From Armatimonadota bacterium (lineage in GTDB: Bacteria; Armatimonadota; Zipacnadia; UBA1398; JAKPQA01): a stretch of DNA of 64,000 nt. Shown here piece after piece: positions 19,101 through 27,100 of this stretch; positions within the stretch are counted from its first letter, which is position 1, and each line of letters begins with the position of its first letter. The stretch is taken from NCBI GenBank assembly GCA_029547025.1, contig JAKPQA010000182.1, positions 21,942-85,941 on the forward strand. The letters are read 5' to 3'. The translations under genes and the position numbers were made by a program. A model generated the notes under the pieces. The model ran no database searches. It saw nothing but the letters and a program-made list of their open reading frames with translations, and was not told where the DNA came from.

Positions 19101-19253
19101 CCGCTCGCGGGCGAGCTCGATCCCTCGCCGGTAGAGCGTGTCCAGGTCAGGACAGGCGGCCAGTTCGTCGACAGCCGTGAGCACCGCCCGCAGCCCGACG
19201 TCAATATGCTCCCGCGGGCTCGAACCCCGGGTGCTCTCCGGCCCATCCGGCAT
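16140..19253 (-). CDS. Hybrid sensor histidine kinase: three GAF, PAS, kinase, receiver
   Basis: The protein has 1037 residues and no signal peptide or membrane helix, so it should be cytoplasmic. Three homologous GAF-like units fill residues ~20-515. Each carries the pattern C-P-(D/N)-(L/P)-D-x-L-(Y/C)-R-R-x-(I/V)-E-L-A-R-E-R-L-G-(V/I)-E-R-C followed by G-T-(F/Y)-G-T-D and T-T-D-E. A PAS domain spans ~526-642. The HisKA dimerisation helix has phosphoacceptor H666 in GGVAHDFNN, followed by the ATPase domain ([31 protein letters not shown]). The C-terminal receiver has VVEDEPS, phosphoacceptor D957 in ITDVVMP and Lys in LAKPF. The hybrid design predicts relay to a phosphotransfer protein or regulator, none of which is adjacent. 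The ligands of the GAF domains are unknown. The glycosidase gene follows by 46 bases. Confidence 0.93.
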   Translation of the reverse strand: MPDGPESTRGSSPREHIDVGLRAVLTAVDELAACPDLDTLYRRGIELARERLGVERCSLFVCDGPCIRGTFGTDLHGQTTDERAYARNTTEYPDGRVVPSGPDADRWIYWPSEVSEWEDGHFRAVRRGWVVCTPLWQGSELAGVFYNDTAITGAEVDSELQDRLAVYVSFLSSLIAQRQSERTQEELFRAALISVRELAECPNLDMLCRRAVELARERLGVERCALYLVDGDVLRGTYGTDSEGRTTDEHALSRPLEEGSKAALSQAARSELPWTIEQGVRLTALQGDDVVVVGHGWVAETVLAAHGEPIALFWNDAALSGAPPNQTRQWILSLYCSVLAALIQRRRAEDTRWRMADGLERVIGAAAELMECPDPDTLYRRGVELARERLGIERCGLFLWDGERLHGTYGTDSSGRTTDERALVLERTGAWGRALHLRAPGERPYDLEEVPLSHYDGKTQVMGPRGWVAMTTLATADRVIGGLANDAAISGSPPDEVQQQVLSVYCSILASLIELKRAEAERRDSQLRFQALIENSNDVIMILSAENTITYIAPTCRRILRWDPSEVVGRHAREFIHPDDWPRVATALRRRLTAPGPGEYHEFRIRCGDGTWLDAEGLGYQPGPGSPVDGTIVTVRDVAERKRLESHLRQTSKLEAVGTLVGGVAHDFNNLLTGILGFSDLLLMNVTDTRHASQLRLIRDLAERGAGLVRQLLLFSRAQTGEQGPVDLNRVIEDLTRLLGRVIGEDIHADLALAPDLVTVYADAAQMEQVLMNLAVNARDAMPNGGTLTIRTHNVKLHREPPGALIRVSPGTYACVSVSDTGQGMDEATRERIFEPFFTTKEVGKGTGLGLATVYGIVRQHQGTIEVDSRPGIGTTFRVYLPMGTGPASVTAERAATAAAPEGSETVLVVEDEPSVLDLVCQVLEQQGYQVLPAATPSEAMSLFKAHGGHVDLLITDVVMPQMTGAALHQILVQEAPALRVLYMSGYPSHGGAGAAADLHGQPFLAKPFGPAILVARVREVLDGSGPSAQHGPCPYV

Positions 19254-19445
19254 GGGTGCCCCTCATCGGCGGCGACACGGGTTCGGAGCAGCGGCGATGG
19301 CACACGGACACCGGGGAGTTCTGCCAGCGCCGCCCCCCCAACTGCATCCATCGGTATTCGCTCGAAGGGGCCAGCGGTCCTCGCCTGGCCCCACCAGGTG
19401 CGCGGGTTACCCGCTGGCCGTGGTGTCCCGTCGTGCAGTGTCGGC

Positions 19446-19910
19446 TCAGTCAGCACCCACACCCGATGCCATCGCATCCGCAGTAGGCCCATTGGCCGCG
19501 GGCGGTGCTCCGGGAAACCGGCCGGGCCCGTCGTCGCCGTGCGACAGCCGGTGGCCAAGCTGCACGAAACGAGTGAAGGGCTCCATACGCGCCAGAGTGC
19601 CGCCGGCGAACAGCAGCACGATGGCGATCGCGACCGCCATGCCGAGGGCCTGGTGCTTGCGGGTCGACGACCGCAGCTTGAGGTAGCTCACCAACGGCCC
19701 GAGATTCCAGACGGCATGGAGCAGTGCAGCGATCACCAGCGGGATCATGAACACGACGTGGAGTTCCTTGTGCTGCCCCTTGTCGAGCCCAAGAAAGTGC
19801 GAACCGCCAGATCCTGGCCCATGGCCAGGCATCGCGAACATGACCACACCAGTGATGGCCATGATGAGCGTTGACAGGAAGAGTACGAGCGATGTGATTT
19901 GCCGCTTCAC
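19446..19910 (-). CDS. Small DUF4405-like membrane protein
   Basis: From GTG 19910, which has a strong AGAAGGAG site a few bases upstream, the protein has 154 residues. It has three hydrophobic segments: ITSLVLFLSTLIMAITGVVM, VVFMIPLVIAALLHAVW and MAVAIAIVLLFAGGTLA. His residues sit near the ends of the helices (HKELHVVF, HQALG), as in DUF4405/cytochrome b-like small membrane proteins that may bind haem. The C-terminal tail is Gly/Pro/Ala-rich and probably disordered. The upstream TPR gene on the same strand ends 87 bases earlier. Haem binding is an inference, and the partner is unknown. Confidence 0.65.
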   Translation of the reverse strand: MKRQITSLVLFLSTLIMAITGVVMFAMPGHGPGSGGSHFLGLDKGQHKELHVVFMIPLVIAALLHAVWNLGPLVSYLKLRSSTRKHQALGMAVAIAIVLLFAGGTLARMEPFTRFVQLGHRLSHGDDGPGRFPGAPPAANGPTADAMASGVGAD

Positions 19911-19996
19911 AGAGTATACTCCTTCTCTCACCCGCCTCTGCGGGCCTGACGGTACTGCTTCTGACGGAGCCGCCGAGGTCCGGTTCGGTTGTGCAT

Positions 19997-22822
19997 TCAA
20001 CTATCTTGCCCAGCGAGGGCTCGATACGGGGCCGCGTCATCCGGCCTTCCGTGATCGTCGAGTATTCGAGCAACAACAAACGCAAGCTCCGAGCGACGTC
20101 CTCTCGGATCGCCCATCTCCCCGTAGAGCTCGATGGCGCGCCGGTAGGCCTCCGTAGCCCCAAGCCAGTCACCGAGGCGTTCTCGGATGAGTCCGAGTGA
20201 CTCGAGAATGACGACCTCCTCCTGGGGCCAGCCGTGCGTAGCGAAGAGCTCGGCGGCCCGGGCGAGTAACGGCTCGGCCTCCGCCACACGGCCATCGGCC
20301 TGGTACAGACTGGCGATGTTTCTGCAGGCTGATGCCCGCCTCAAGCCGCCTTGGTCACCGATAGCATCCTCGACCTCCAGAACCCGCTCGAAAAAGGCCA
20401 GCGCGCGCGGACGATCGCTCGCGGTGCGCGGACGGAACACGACCGATAGCACGGTCTCGAGGCGGTGAGCGAGACTCCGCTCATTGGCCACCGCCTCGCT
20501 TCGCGCACGCACCGCCGCGTCGTGCCGGCCCAGGAGAACCAGAGCGTGGCTGAGTCCTCCATACGCGTAGGCCCTCAGGCCGCTCACCGCCTCGACACCC
20601 ACCAGGCTCGCCAGCGCCTCCTCGTACTGCTCCACGGCGGACGCCAAGTCACCGCTCAGGTGGTACGACTCAGCCAGCCTGAGCAGCACCGTCGCGACGG
20701 CGATGCTCGATGGGGGGCTCACTTCGCGGTAGAGATCCAGCGCCCGCCGCAGGCACGAGCGGGCTTCATCAAAGTCCGAGCCCGCCAGCAGAATGTCGGC
20801 CAGAGCCTCCTGGGTCCGCGCTCGCTCCTCGGGGGAGTCACCCGCAGACTCCTGGTCGCGGGCGCACCGCTCGAGGACGCGAGCCGCTTCGGCGTCGTCA
20901 CCCGAGCGGCGCAGCACACCGGCTAGTCGGGGGAGCAGCTGCCGGGCGCGCCGCTGCGCCCCCTGGTCTCCCCCCTGGGTCAGCAGCTCGGCCGCGCGCC
21001 GGTAGTACTGGGCAGCGATACCCGGGTCGTCGAGGGCCGAATCATAGAGCCCGGCCAGCGTCTGGCAGACCGCAGCCTCCTGGGCGGTACGTCCGAGTTC
21101 CTCATAGAGCGCCAGGGCGCGCTCATAGCGGTCGAGGCTCTGAGACGCATCGCCCGTGGCCTGGCGAGCCCAGGTTGCCGACTGAAGCAGCCACGGGGCC
21201 GCACGGGCCTCCTGCCCGGCCGCGCGCACCAGCGCGATGGCCTCGTCAGCACAAGCCAGCGCATCGGCATAGGCGCCCCGGGCAGCATGGGCTGACGCCG
21301 CCGTAGCCAACGCCTCAGCCTGAACCAGCTGGTCGCCCCGAGCGCGCCCCTCGGCCCGAGCACGCTCGCAATACCCCAGCGCCTGGAACGGCAACTTCGC
21401 ATTGGCATAGAGCGTGGCCACGACCAGCGACTGGCGCGCCAGGGCGGACCCGTCGACTCTCGCCTGTGTTCGCAGAAACTCGGCGAAACAGCTCTCAGCG
21501 CGGGCGCCGGCCGCTGACGGGTCGGCCTTGGCGGCACGGAGATAAGCCGCGCCGGCCTCCCTGAGCGGTGTGAGGAGGGCCGCCGGATCGCCCAGCGAGC
21601 GGTAGTAGTCCAGATGGGCTTCGATGTGGCACTCCGCACCGGCCAGGTCGCCTGCCGCCGCCAGGGCTCGCCCGAGCCGATGATGGGCGCCCGCCGCCTC
21701 GCGCGGTTGCCCGGCAGCCTCATAGACGGCAGCGGCTTCCTCATAGGCGGCAACGGCCGCAGATCCGGCACTCGCTGCTTCGCAGGCCTCCCCCAGCTCG
21801 ATCAGTGCCTGGCCCAGAAGATCCTCACGGTGTGGTGTGCCCCATGGCGCGTCCCGCAGCTCGGTGGCTGCGGTCTCGAACTCGGCGACGGCCTCGTCCA
21901 TGTGGCCGGCCTTCCGGAGCGCTGGCGCGATCCGCAGGTGGACCTGGGCCAGCAACGCCGTGTCACCGGCCGACCGGGCCTCGTCCAAGGCCTCGCGTAG
22001 CCGCGTTGGCACCGGGCCGGGCTCTTCTGTCGACTGATCGGCCGCGAAGAGCAGCCACTTCACTCGCTCGGAGGGCGGAACGCTGCCGCGCAGGGCCAGC
22101 GCGTTCTCGCAGTGCCGTGCCACGGCCCCGGTGTCCTTCCGGTCGCGCGCGATCTGGGCGCAGGCCATCTCGAGCCGGGCCAGGCGAGCCGCATCGTGGC
22201 CGACGGCGGACTCGGCAGCCAAGGCAGTCGAGAAGAAGAGCCAGGCATCGTCCGGGCTCCTCGAGGAATGGGTGCTCGCGAACCGGTCAAGGAGCGCTTC
22301 CACCGGGTTCGAGGCATCGAGGACCGCTTCCGCCTGGCGCGCTACGGCGTAGGCGGCCTCAGCATCGGTCGGGGACCCAGCGCTGACGATGGCCAAGAGG
22401 CGATTTGCCGCGTACGCGCGCAGCCAGCGCTGCCCCGGCTCGGTGAGTAGCTCGAGCGCTTCCCGCAGGTGGCCGGAGGCTGCTGCCAGGTCGCCGCCTC
22501 CGTGCTCGGCCGTGGCCAACCAGTAGAGGCACCGCCCTTGCCCATGGGCGTCGCCCGCGCGCCGGAACGCCTCGACAGCCTGCGCCATCCGCGCGGCGGC
22601 ACGGGTGTGATCGCCCTTGGTGAGGGCCTGCAGCCCCGCGGCCTCGAGCCCCGCTCCGCGGCGGCCCGGGTCTCCGGCGGGTTGCTGGCACAAGCCGGGA
22701 TCACCGATGCACCCAACGACCATGGCGATCATCGCCAGCATGCGGAAACGCCGGCCGGGCCCGCGAAACCAACCCCTCGCGGCGTCTGGTGGCCGATGGG
22801 ACGACGGCGGTCGGGGTAGCAC
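19997..22822 (-). CDS. Large TPR-repeat lipoprotein
   Basis: The protein has 941 residues. The GTG start at 22822 is supported by AAGGAGG ten bases upstream. The N-terminus carries a basic stretch, then MLAMIAMVVGC, a lipobox with the lipidated Cys near residue 38. The rest is an almost unbroken series of ~40-residue tetratricopeptide-like helical hairpins rich in Ala, Glu and Arg, with typical A-x-x-x-Y-E-x-A-L-x-x-Y-x-x-L and AGD..A units to the C-terminus. No enzymatic domain is visible, so a scaffold role at the envelope is the simplest reading. The gene is divergent from the POTRA-TPR gene across 101 bases, and the shared TPR content makes a common envelope function conceivable. Confidence 0.8.
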   Translation of the reverse strand: MLPRPPSSHRPPDAARGWFRGPGRRFRMLAMIAMVVGCIGDPGLCQQPAGDPGRRGAGLEAAGLQALTKGDHTRAAARMAQAVEAFRRAGDAHGQGRCLYWLATAEHGGGDLAAASGHLREALELLTEPGQRWLRAYAANRLLAIVSAGSPTDAEAAYAVARQAEAVLDASNPVEALLDRFASTHSSRSPDDAWLFFSTALAAESAVGHDAARLARLEMACAQIARDRKDTGAVARHCENALALRGSVPPSERVKWLLFAADQSTEEPGPVPTRLREALDEARSAGDTALLAQVHLRIAPALRKAGHMDEAVAEFETAATELRDAPWGTPHREDLLGQALIELGEACEAASAGSAAVAAYEEAAAVYEAAGQPREAAGAHHRLGRALAAAGDLAGAECHIEAHLDYYRSLGDPAALLTPLREAGAAYLRAAKADPSAAGARAESCFAEFLRTQARVDGSALARQSLVVATLYANAKLPFQALGYCERARAEGRARGDQLVQAEALATAASAHAARGAYADALACADEAIALVRAAGQEARAAPWLLQSATWARQATGDASQSLDRYERALALYEELGRTAQEAAVCQTLAGLYDSALDDPGIAAQYYRRAAELLTQGGDQGAQRRARQLLPRLAGVLRRSGDDAEAARVLERCARDQESAGDSPEERARTQEALADILLAGSDFDEARSCLRRALDLYREVSPPSSIAVATVLLRLAESYHLSGDLASAVEQYEEALASLVGVEAVSGLRAYAYGGLSHALVLLGRHDAAVRARSEAVANERSLAHRLETVLSVVFRPRTASDRPRALAFFERVLEVEDAIGDQGGLRRASACRNIASLYQADGRVAEAEPLLARAAELFATHGWPQEEVVILESLGLIRERLGDWLGATEAYRRAIELYGEMGDPRGRRSELAFVVARILDDHGRPDDAAPYRALAGQDS

Positions 22823-22923
22823 GTCTGCACTGCCTCCTTGACTCCGGCCTACTCCTCACCGGACAGTATAGGGGCTCCGGCAGCTCGCTGGGGTGACGCG
22901 AGGGCATGGGAGGCTTCCACCCG

Positions 22924-25239
22924 ATGAGTGTGCGGCGCTCTAGGCGCCTGCGAGTCCCATGCATGGCGCTGCTGGTACTCGTGCTGGCTTCGGGCGCACA
23001 TGCCGTCCCCGTGCGCGAAGTGTCGATCCTTGGCCTCCAGGGCGTGTCCGAGCAAACCGTCCGCGCGGTCATCTCGATGCGCGAGGGCACCCAATACGAT
23101 CCCCAGCTCATGCAGCGCGACCTGCGCAGCATTCTGGACCTCGGGCTGTTCGACGAGCGGAGCTCCAAAGTGGAACCCCAAGCACAGCCCGATGGCGTTC
23201 GGGTCCGGTATCTCCTGGTCGAGAACCCGAAGATCATGAAGATCCAGGTGGACGGCGCCACGGCCGTGGCGCCCGAAGCGATCATCGCCGCCGTGACCGA
23301 GCTCGTTCCCGAGGGTTCCGTTCTCAACAAACATGCCCCGGCACTGGCCGTGCAACGGATTCAGGACCTCTATGCCGAGCAGGGATACCACATGAACATG
23401 CGCCCGGCGAGCTTCGACCGGGACGGCACGCTCACGCTGCACATCATCGAAAAGTCGCTGGCGAAGGTCTCCGTGAGGGTAATGGGGCCGAGCTACGTGG
23501 ACCCGGAGGTGGTCGCGAGGTGGCTGGGCCCCGCGCCGGGGAGTCTCCTGCATATTCCCTCGATCCAGGCCGCGGCGGATCGGGCACGGTCGTGTGGGCT
23601 GTTCGCGGGCATACGGCCCGAAGTGGAGCTGGGTGAGCCGTTCGCGCCGGCCGAGCTCACCTACGTTGTCCAGATGCTGCCGCGCCCCTATCCCACGCCC
23701 GAAGTGGCGCCCATGGTCAATGCTCAGGCGGTCATCGCCGGCCTCGAGTACTATCGCGATGACTATGTCGATAGCCACTATGACCCGTACCCGCCTCCAC
23801 TCCCCAGCTGGATCACGCAGACAACGATGATCCTGGACCAGGGCGGCGTCGTCGACGGCCTGGGACTCGTGATGGCGCTGCTGCGCCACTCGGGGTTGGC
23901 CAGCGCTCGGGCGTGCGCCGCCCGGGCCGCCGCCCCGCTGCGTGCCCAGGTCGATGCGGGCGATACGAACCCGCAGCTCCTCATTAACCTGGCGCGTCTC
24001 GAACTGGTGCAGAACCACACCGACTCCGCCCTGGCACTGGCCTCGCGGGCTTTCGAGTCGGGCGCCTTCCCACCGGAGACGTACGCCACACTCCTCCAGG
24101 CCGCCGTGATGGAGTTGGCACGCGGTGCGGCCACCCAGAAGGGCGCCGCAGTGCCGGATGACCCCGATCTGGCATGGGCCGTGTGGTGGCTGTCGGGCTA
24201 TGTGGACTCGGACCCGATCCTGACGCAGGGCCCAGCGGCCTGGATCCGGCCGGCCGTGTCGCGCGGTCTCGACCACTTCGACTCTCTCAACGAGGACGGG
24301 CTGCTCCAGGAACTCCCCGCGTACCTCCGCTTCCTGCACCTGTGCGACTTCCTCAAGATCGTGCCTGCGCCCATCCGCCCGGCAGACGTCGACCCAAGGC
24401 TGGCGGACCGGATCGGACTCCCGCTCTCACCGACTCACTCGGACCGGCGCGTGCTTCCGCTTCTGACCGCCCGGGCCGCCCTGGAGCCGCCCGACTGGCG
24501 AATCCGCTATGCCTACGCCAACTGCACGGTGCATCGCGAGATCGGCCTGGCGTTCCTGGGCGCAGATAGCGCCACCAAGCTGGGGTTTCCCCCGGCCGAG
24601 CGGGCCCAGCGGCTGGCCACCGCGGAGCAGTATCTGCAGGCGATGGTCCAGAGTGCCGACGCCGAGTACCCGTGGGCTCGGGCTCTGCTGGCGATCTCCC
24701 GGGCGCTGCAGGGCGACGTCGCCACTGCCCGGGCGCTGCTCCTGCCAGCCCTGGATGGACCCGTGGATATCGGCGCCAGCCACCTGTACGCCAATGTCAT
24801 CACTCTCGATCAGCTCGCTAACGCCCGAGACGAGGCCTATGTCAAGGAACAGCTCACGACGGCCTTGGCCGAGATTCAGACTCGTCTGGCCACGGCGAGC
24901 GGCCCCATGCCCGGCGTCCGGGCCTCCCAGACGCGCATCGAGTCCATGCTCGGTCTGTTCGATCAGGCTCTGGCCACGGCCAAGCGGCTCGCCGAGGCCT
25001 TGCCGGAGGCGGAGCCGCTGGCGATGCAGGGCTTTCTGGAGCTGAAGATGGCCAAGGTTCCTGAAGCCGTACGAACTGCCGAACGCGCCGTCGAGCTGGA
25101 TCCTGACGACCCGTTCATCCAGTACACGCTGGGCCTTGCGCTCCTGGCCGCCGATCAGCCGGAGAAGGCGGCGCCCCATCTTCGCGCCATCGAGCGGTAC
25201 ACCCTGGATCACCGCCTGGCCGGCCTGCTGGGCGCCTGA
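22924..25239 (+). CDS. Exported POTRA-TPR protein without a beta-barrel
   Basis: From ATG 22924 (GGGAGG ten bases upstream; an in-frame ATG at 22906 is an alternative) the protein has 771 residues. A signal peptide ends at ASGAHA-V. Residues ~30-260 look like three POTRA domains: VREVSILGLQGVSEQTVRAV with a later LDLGLFDE; IMKIQVDGATAVAPEAIIAA; and VRVMGPSYVDPEVVARWLG. These match the Omp85/BamA periplasmic fold. Instead of the ~350-residue barrel of Omp85 proteins, residues ~280-771 are helical and TPR-like, ending with PEAVRTAERAVELDPDDPF. It is therefore probably a periplasmic or peripherally bound adaptor. A sodium:solute symporter follows 82 bases downstream on the same strand. Function is unknown. 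Confidence 0.75.
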   Translation: MSVRRSRRLRVPCMALLVLVLASGAHAVPVREVSILGLQGVSEQTVRAVISMREGTQYDPQLMQRDLRSILDLGLFDERSSKVEPQAQPDGVRVRYLLVENPKIMKIQVDGATAVAPEAIIAAVTELVPEGSVLNKHAPALAVQRIQDLYAEQGYHMNMRPASFDRDGTLTLHIIEKSLAKVSVRVMGPSYVDPEVVARWLGPAPGSLLHIPSIQAAADRARSCGLFAGIRPEVELGEPFAPAELTYVVQMLPRPYPTPEVAPMVNAQAVIAGLEYYRDDYVDSHYDPYPPPLPSWITQTTMILDQGGVVDGLGLVMALLRHSGLASARACAARAAAPLRAQVDAGDTNPQLLINLARLELVQNHTDSALALASRAFESGAFPPETYATLLQAAVMELARGAATQKGAAVPDDPDLAWAVWWLSGYVDSDPILTQGPAAWIRPAVSRGLDHFDSLNEDGLLQELPAYLRFLHLCDFLKIVPAPIRPADVDPRLADRIGLPLSPTHSDRRVLPLLTARAALEPPDWRIRYAYANCTVHREIGLAFLGADSATKLGFPPAERAQRLATAEQYLQAMVQSADAEYPWARALLAISRALQGDVATARALLLPALDGPVDIGASHLYANVITLDQLANARDEAYVKEQLTTALAEIQTRLATASGPMPGVRASQTRIESMLGLFDQALATAKRLAEALPEAEPLAMQGFLELKMAKVPEAVRTAERAVELDPDDPFIQYTLGLALLAADQPEKAAPHLRAIERYTLDHRLAGLLGA

Positions 25240-25321
25240 ACGCCAAGGACCCGACTGCGCCGCCCCCGAAGACACCCGCACAGCACTCCACCAAATACTC
25301 CCGCCGCGCGAGGCGAATGTG

Positions 25322-27100
25322 ATGGGTCCAAAGCTCCAACTCGGGCCGCTCGATTCCGTCATCGTCGTGCTCTACCTGGCCGTTGTCGTGTCCCTCGGGC
25401 TCATCGTGAAACGGCGGGCCCAGAAGAGCATCCGCTCATACTTCCTCGGCGAGAGGCGTCTGCCGTGGTGGGCGCTGGCTATGTCCGGGAGCTCGTCTTA
25501 CTTCGACATCACGGGAACCATGTGGATCGTCAGCCTATTCTTCGTGATGGGCTTTCGGGGCATGTGGGTGCAGTGGATCTGGGGCTTCCCCATCACGGTG
25601 TTCTACCTCGCCTACATGGGCCCGTGGATCCGCCGCTCGGGCGTCATGACGGGGGCCGAGTGGATGGAAACCCGGTTCGGCAGTGGCAAGGCGGGCGAAA
25701 TGGCCCGGCTGGCCTACACGGTCTATGCCATCCTCACGATCACGGCATTCCTTGCTTACGGTGCCGAGGGGATGGGCAAGTTCGGGTCCGTCTACCTGGG
25801 CATGGATGAACACACCTGCTCGGCGCTCATCATTGGGGTCACCGGGCTCTACGTGGTCGTCGGCGGCTTTCACGGCGTGGTGCTGGTGGAGATCTTCCAG
25901 ACGGTCGTGCTAAGTGCCGGCGCCCTGCTCATCGCCTACCTTGGGTTCACCCGGGTCTCGTGGGAGGCCGTTGCAGCGGCCCGCCCGGCGGACTGGGCGG
26001 GGATTCTGCCCGCCTGGAGGTTCGACTACCTTCGCGACACCGAGTACTACTGCTTCGGCGCTCTCCTTCTCGTGTGGCTGACCAAGGGGATCCTGCTGGA
26101 CCTGAGTGGGCCCGAGCAGTTGTATGACTTCCAGCGGTTCCTCGCGGCACGCAGCCCGCGGGAGGCCTCGAAGCTCGGGGCCCTGTGGGGCGCCGTTCAC
26201 ACCATCCGATGGCCCATGGCCATGGCGATCGCGGCGATGGCCATCGTCGGGCTCAGCGGTGTCACCGATCCCGAGAAAGTGCTCCCGCAGGTCATCAACG
26301 ATGTGCTCCCCGTGGGGCTCCGCGGCCTCGCCATCGCCGCGTTGCTGTCGGGCTTCCTGGCCACGTTCAACTCCACCGTGAACGGCGGAGCTTCATACCT
26401 GGTCAAGGATGTGTTCCACAAGTACCTCCGCCCCCAGGCCTCCGAGCGCACGCTGATCGTGGCAAGCTATGTGTCCTCGGCAATGCTGATCGTTCTGGGC
26501 ATTCTCATCGGCACCCAGGCCAAGTCGATCAACCAGATGTTCACCTGGATCATGGGGACGCTCGGGGCCGGAGTCCTGCTCCCAAACGTACTGCGCTGGT
26601 ACTGGTGGCGGCTCAACGGCTGGGGCTACGCCGCCGGCGCCCTCTCGGGAATGGCCCTGTCACTGGTTCAGGCCCTGGTGCCCTCGCTGAACGCGCAGCC
26701 GCTGTATGTCACGTTCCCTGCCATCGCCGGGGCGGTGCTGGCAGTCAGTGTTGCGGTCAGCCTAAGGTGTCCCCCCACCGATTCCGAGACCCTCAACCGG
26801 TTCTACCGCACGGTGCAGCCATGGGGGTGCTGGCGGCCGGTGGTTGAAGCCGTGCGGGCTGCTGACCCGGCCTTTGCCCGCCGGGCGCCCGTCTCTCGCG
26901 ACGTGGTGAACGTTCTGCTCGGCCTGCCCTGTCTGCTCGCCATGTACACGTTCCCCATCTACCTCATTGTCCATCGTTTCGCCGAAGCCGCCATCCTGTT
27001 CGGCGTGATGGCCACTCTGTGTGTTGCTCTCTACTTCACATGGTACCGTCACCTATCTGACTTCGAGCATGAGGAGCTTACTGAGGAGGCCGCAGCATGA
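25322..27100 (+). CDS. Sodium:solute symporter family transporter (SSS)
   Basis: From ATG 25322 (overlapping a GTG at 25319; GAGGCGA upstream) the protein has 592 residues and about 13 predicted membrane helices. The start GPLDSVIVVLYLAVVVSLGLIV and the following RSYFLGERRLPWWALAMSGSSSYFD match the first helices of the SSS family, whose members carry sugars, inositol, amino acids or organic acids with Na+. The conserved ALLSGFLATFNSTVNGGASYLVKD stretch near residue 345 is the region of the Na2-site serines and threonines in this family. The stop overlaps the start of the glycosidase-like gene by 4 bases, so uptake of a sugar released by that protein is a reasonable inference. The exact substrate is not readable. 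Confidence 0.93.
   Translation: MGPKLQLGPLDSVIVVLYLAVVVSLGLIVKRRAQKSIRSYFLGERRLPWWALAMSGSSSYFDITGTMWIVSLFFVMGFRGMWVQWIWGFPITVFYLAYMGPWIRRSGVMTGAEWMETRFGSGKAGEMARLAYTVYAILTITAFLAYGAEGMGKFGSVYLGMDEHTCSALIIGVTGLYVVVGGFHGVVLVEIFQTVVLSAGALLIAYLGFTRVSWEAVAAARPADWAGILPAWRFDYLRDTEYYCFGALLLVWLTKGILLDLSGPEQLYDFQRFLAARSPREASKLGALWGAVHTIRWPMAMAIAAMAIVGLSGVTDPEKVLPQVINDVLPVGLRGLAIAALLSGFLATFNSTVNGGASYLVKDVFHKYLRPQASERTLIVASYVSSAMLIVLGILIGTQAKSINQMFTWIMGTLGAGVLLPNVLRWYWWRLNGWGYAAGALSGMALSLVQALVPSLNAQPLYVTFPAIAGAVLAVSVAVSLRCPPTDSETLNRFYRTVQPWGCWRPVVEAVRAADPAFARRAPVSRDVVNVLLGLPCLLAMYTFPIYLIVHRFAEAAILFGVMATLCVALYFTWYRHLSDFEHEELTEEAAA

Noticed and set aside
22849..24339. 496-codon minus-strand open frame
   Set aside because: Lies opposite the POTRA-TPR gene, which has a signal peptide and ribosome-binding site; no recognisable domain.
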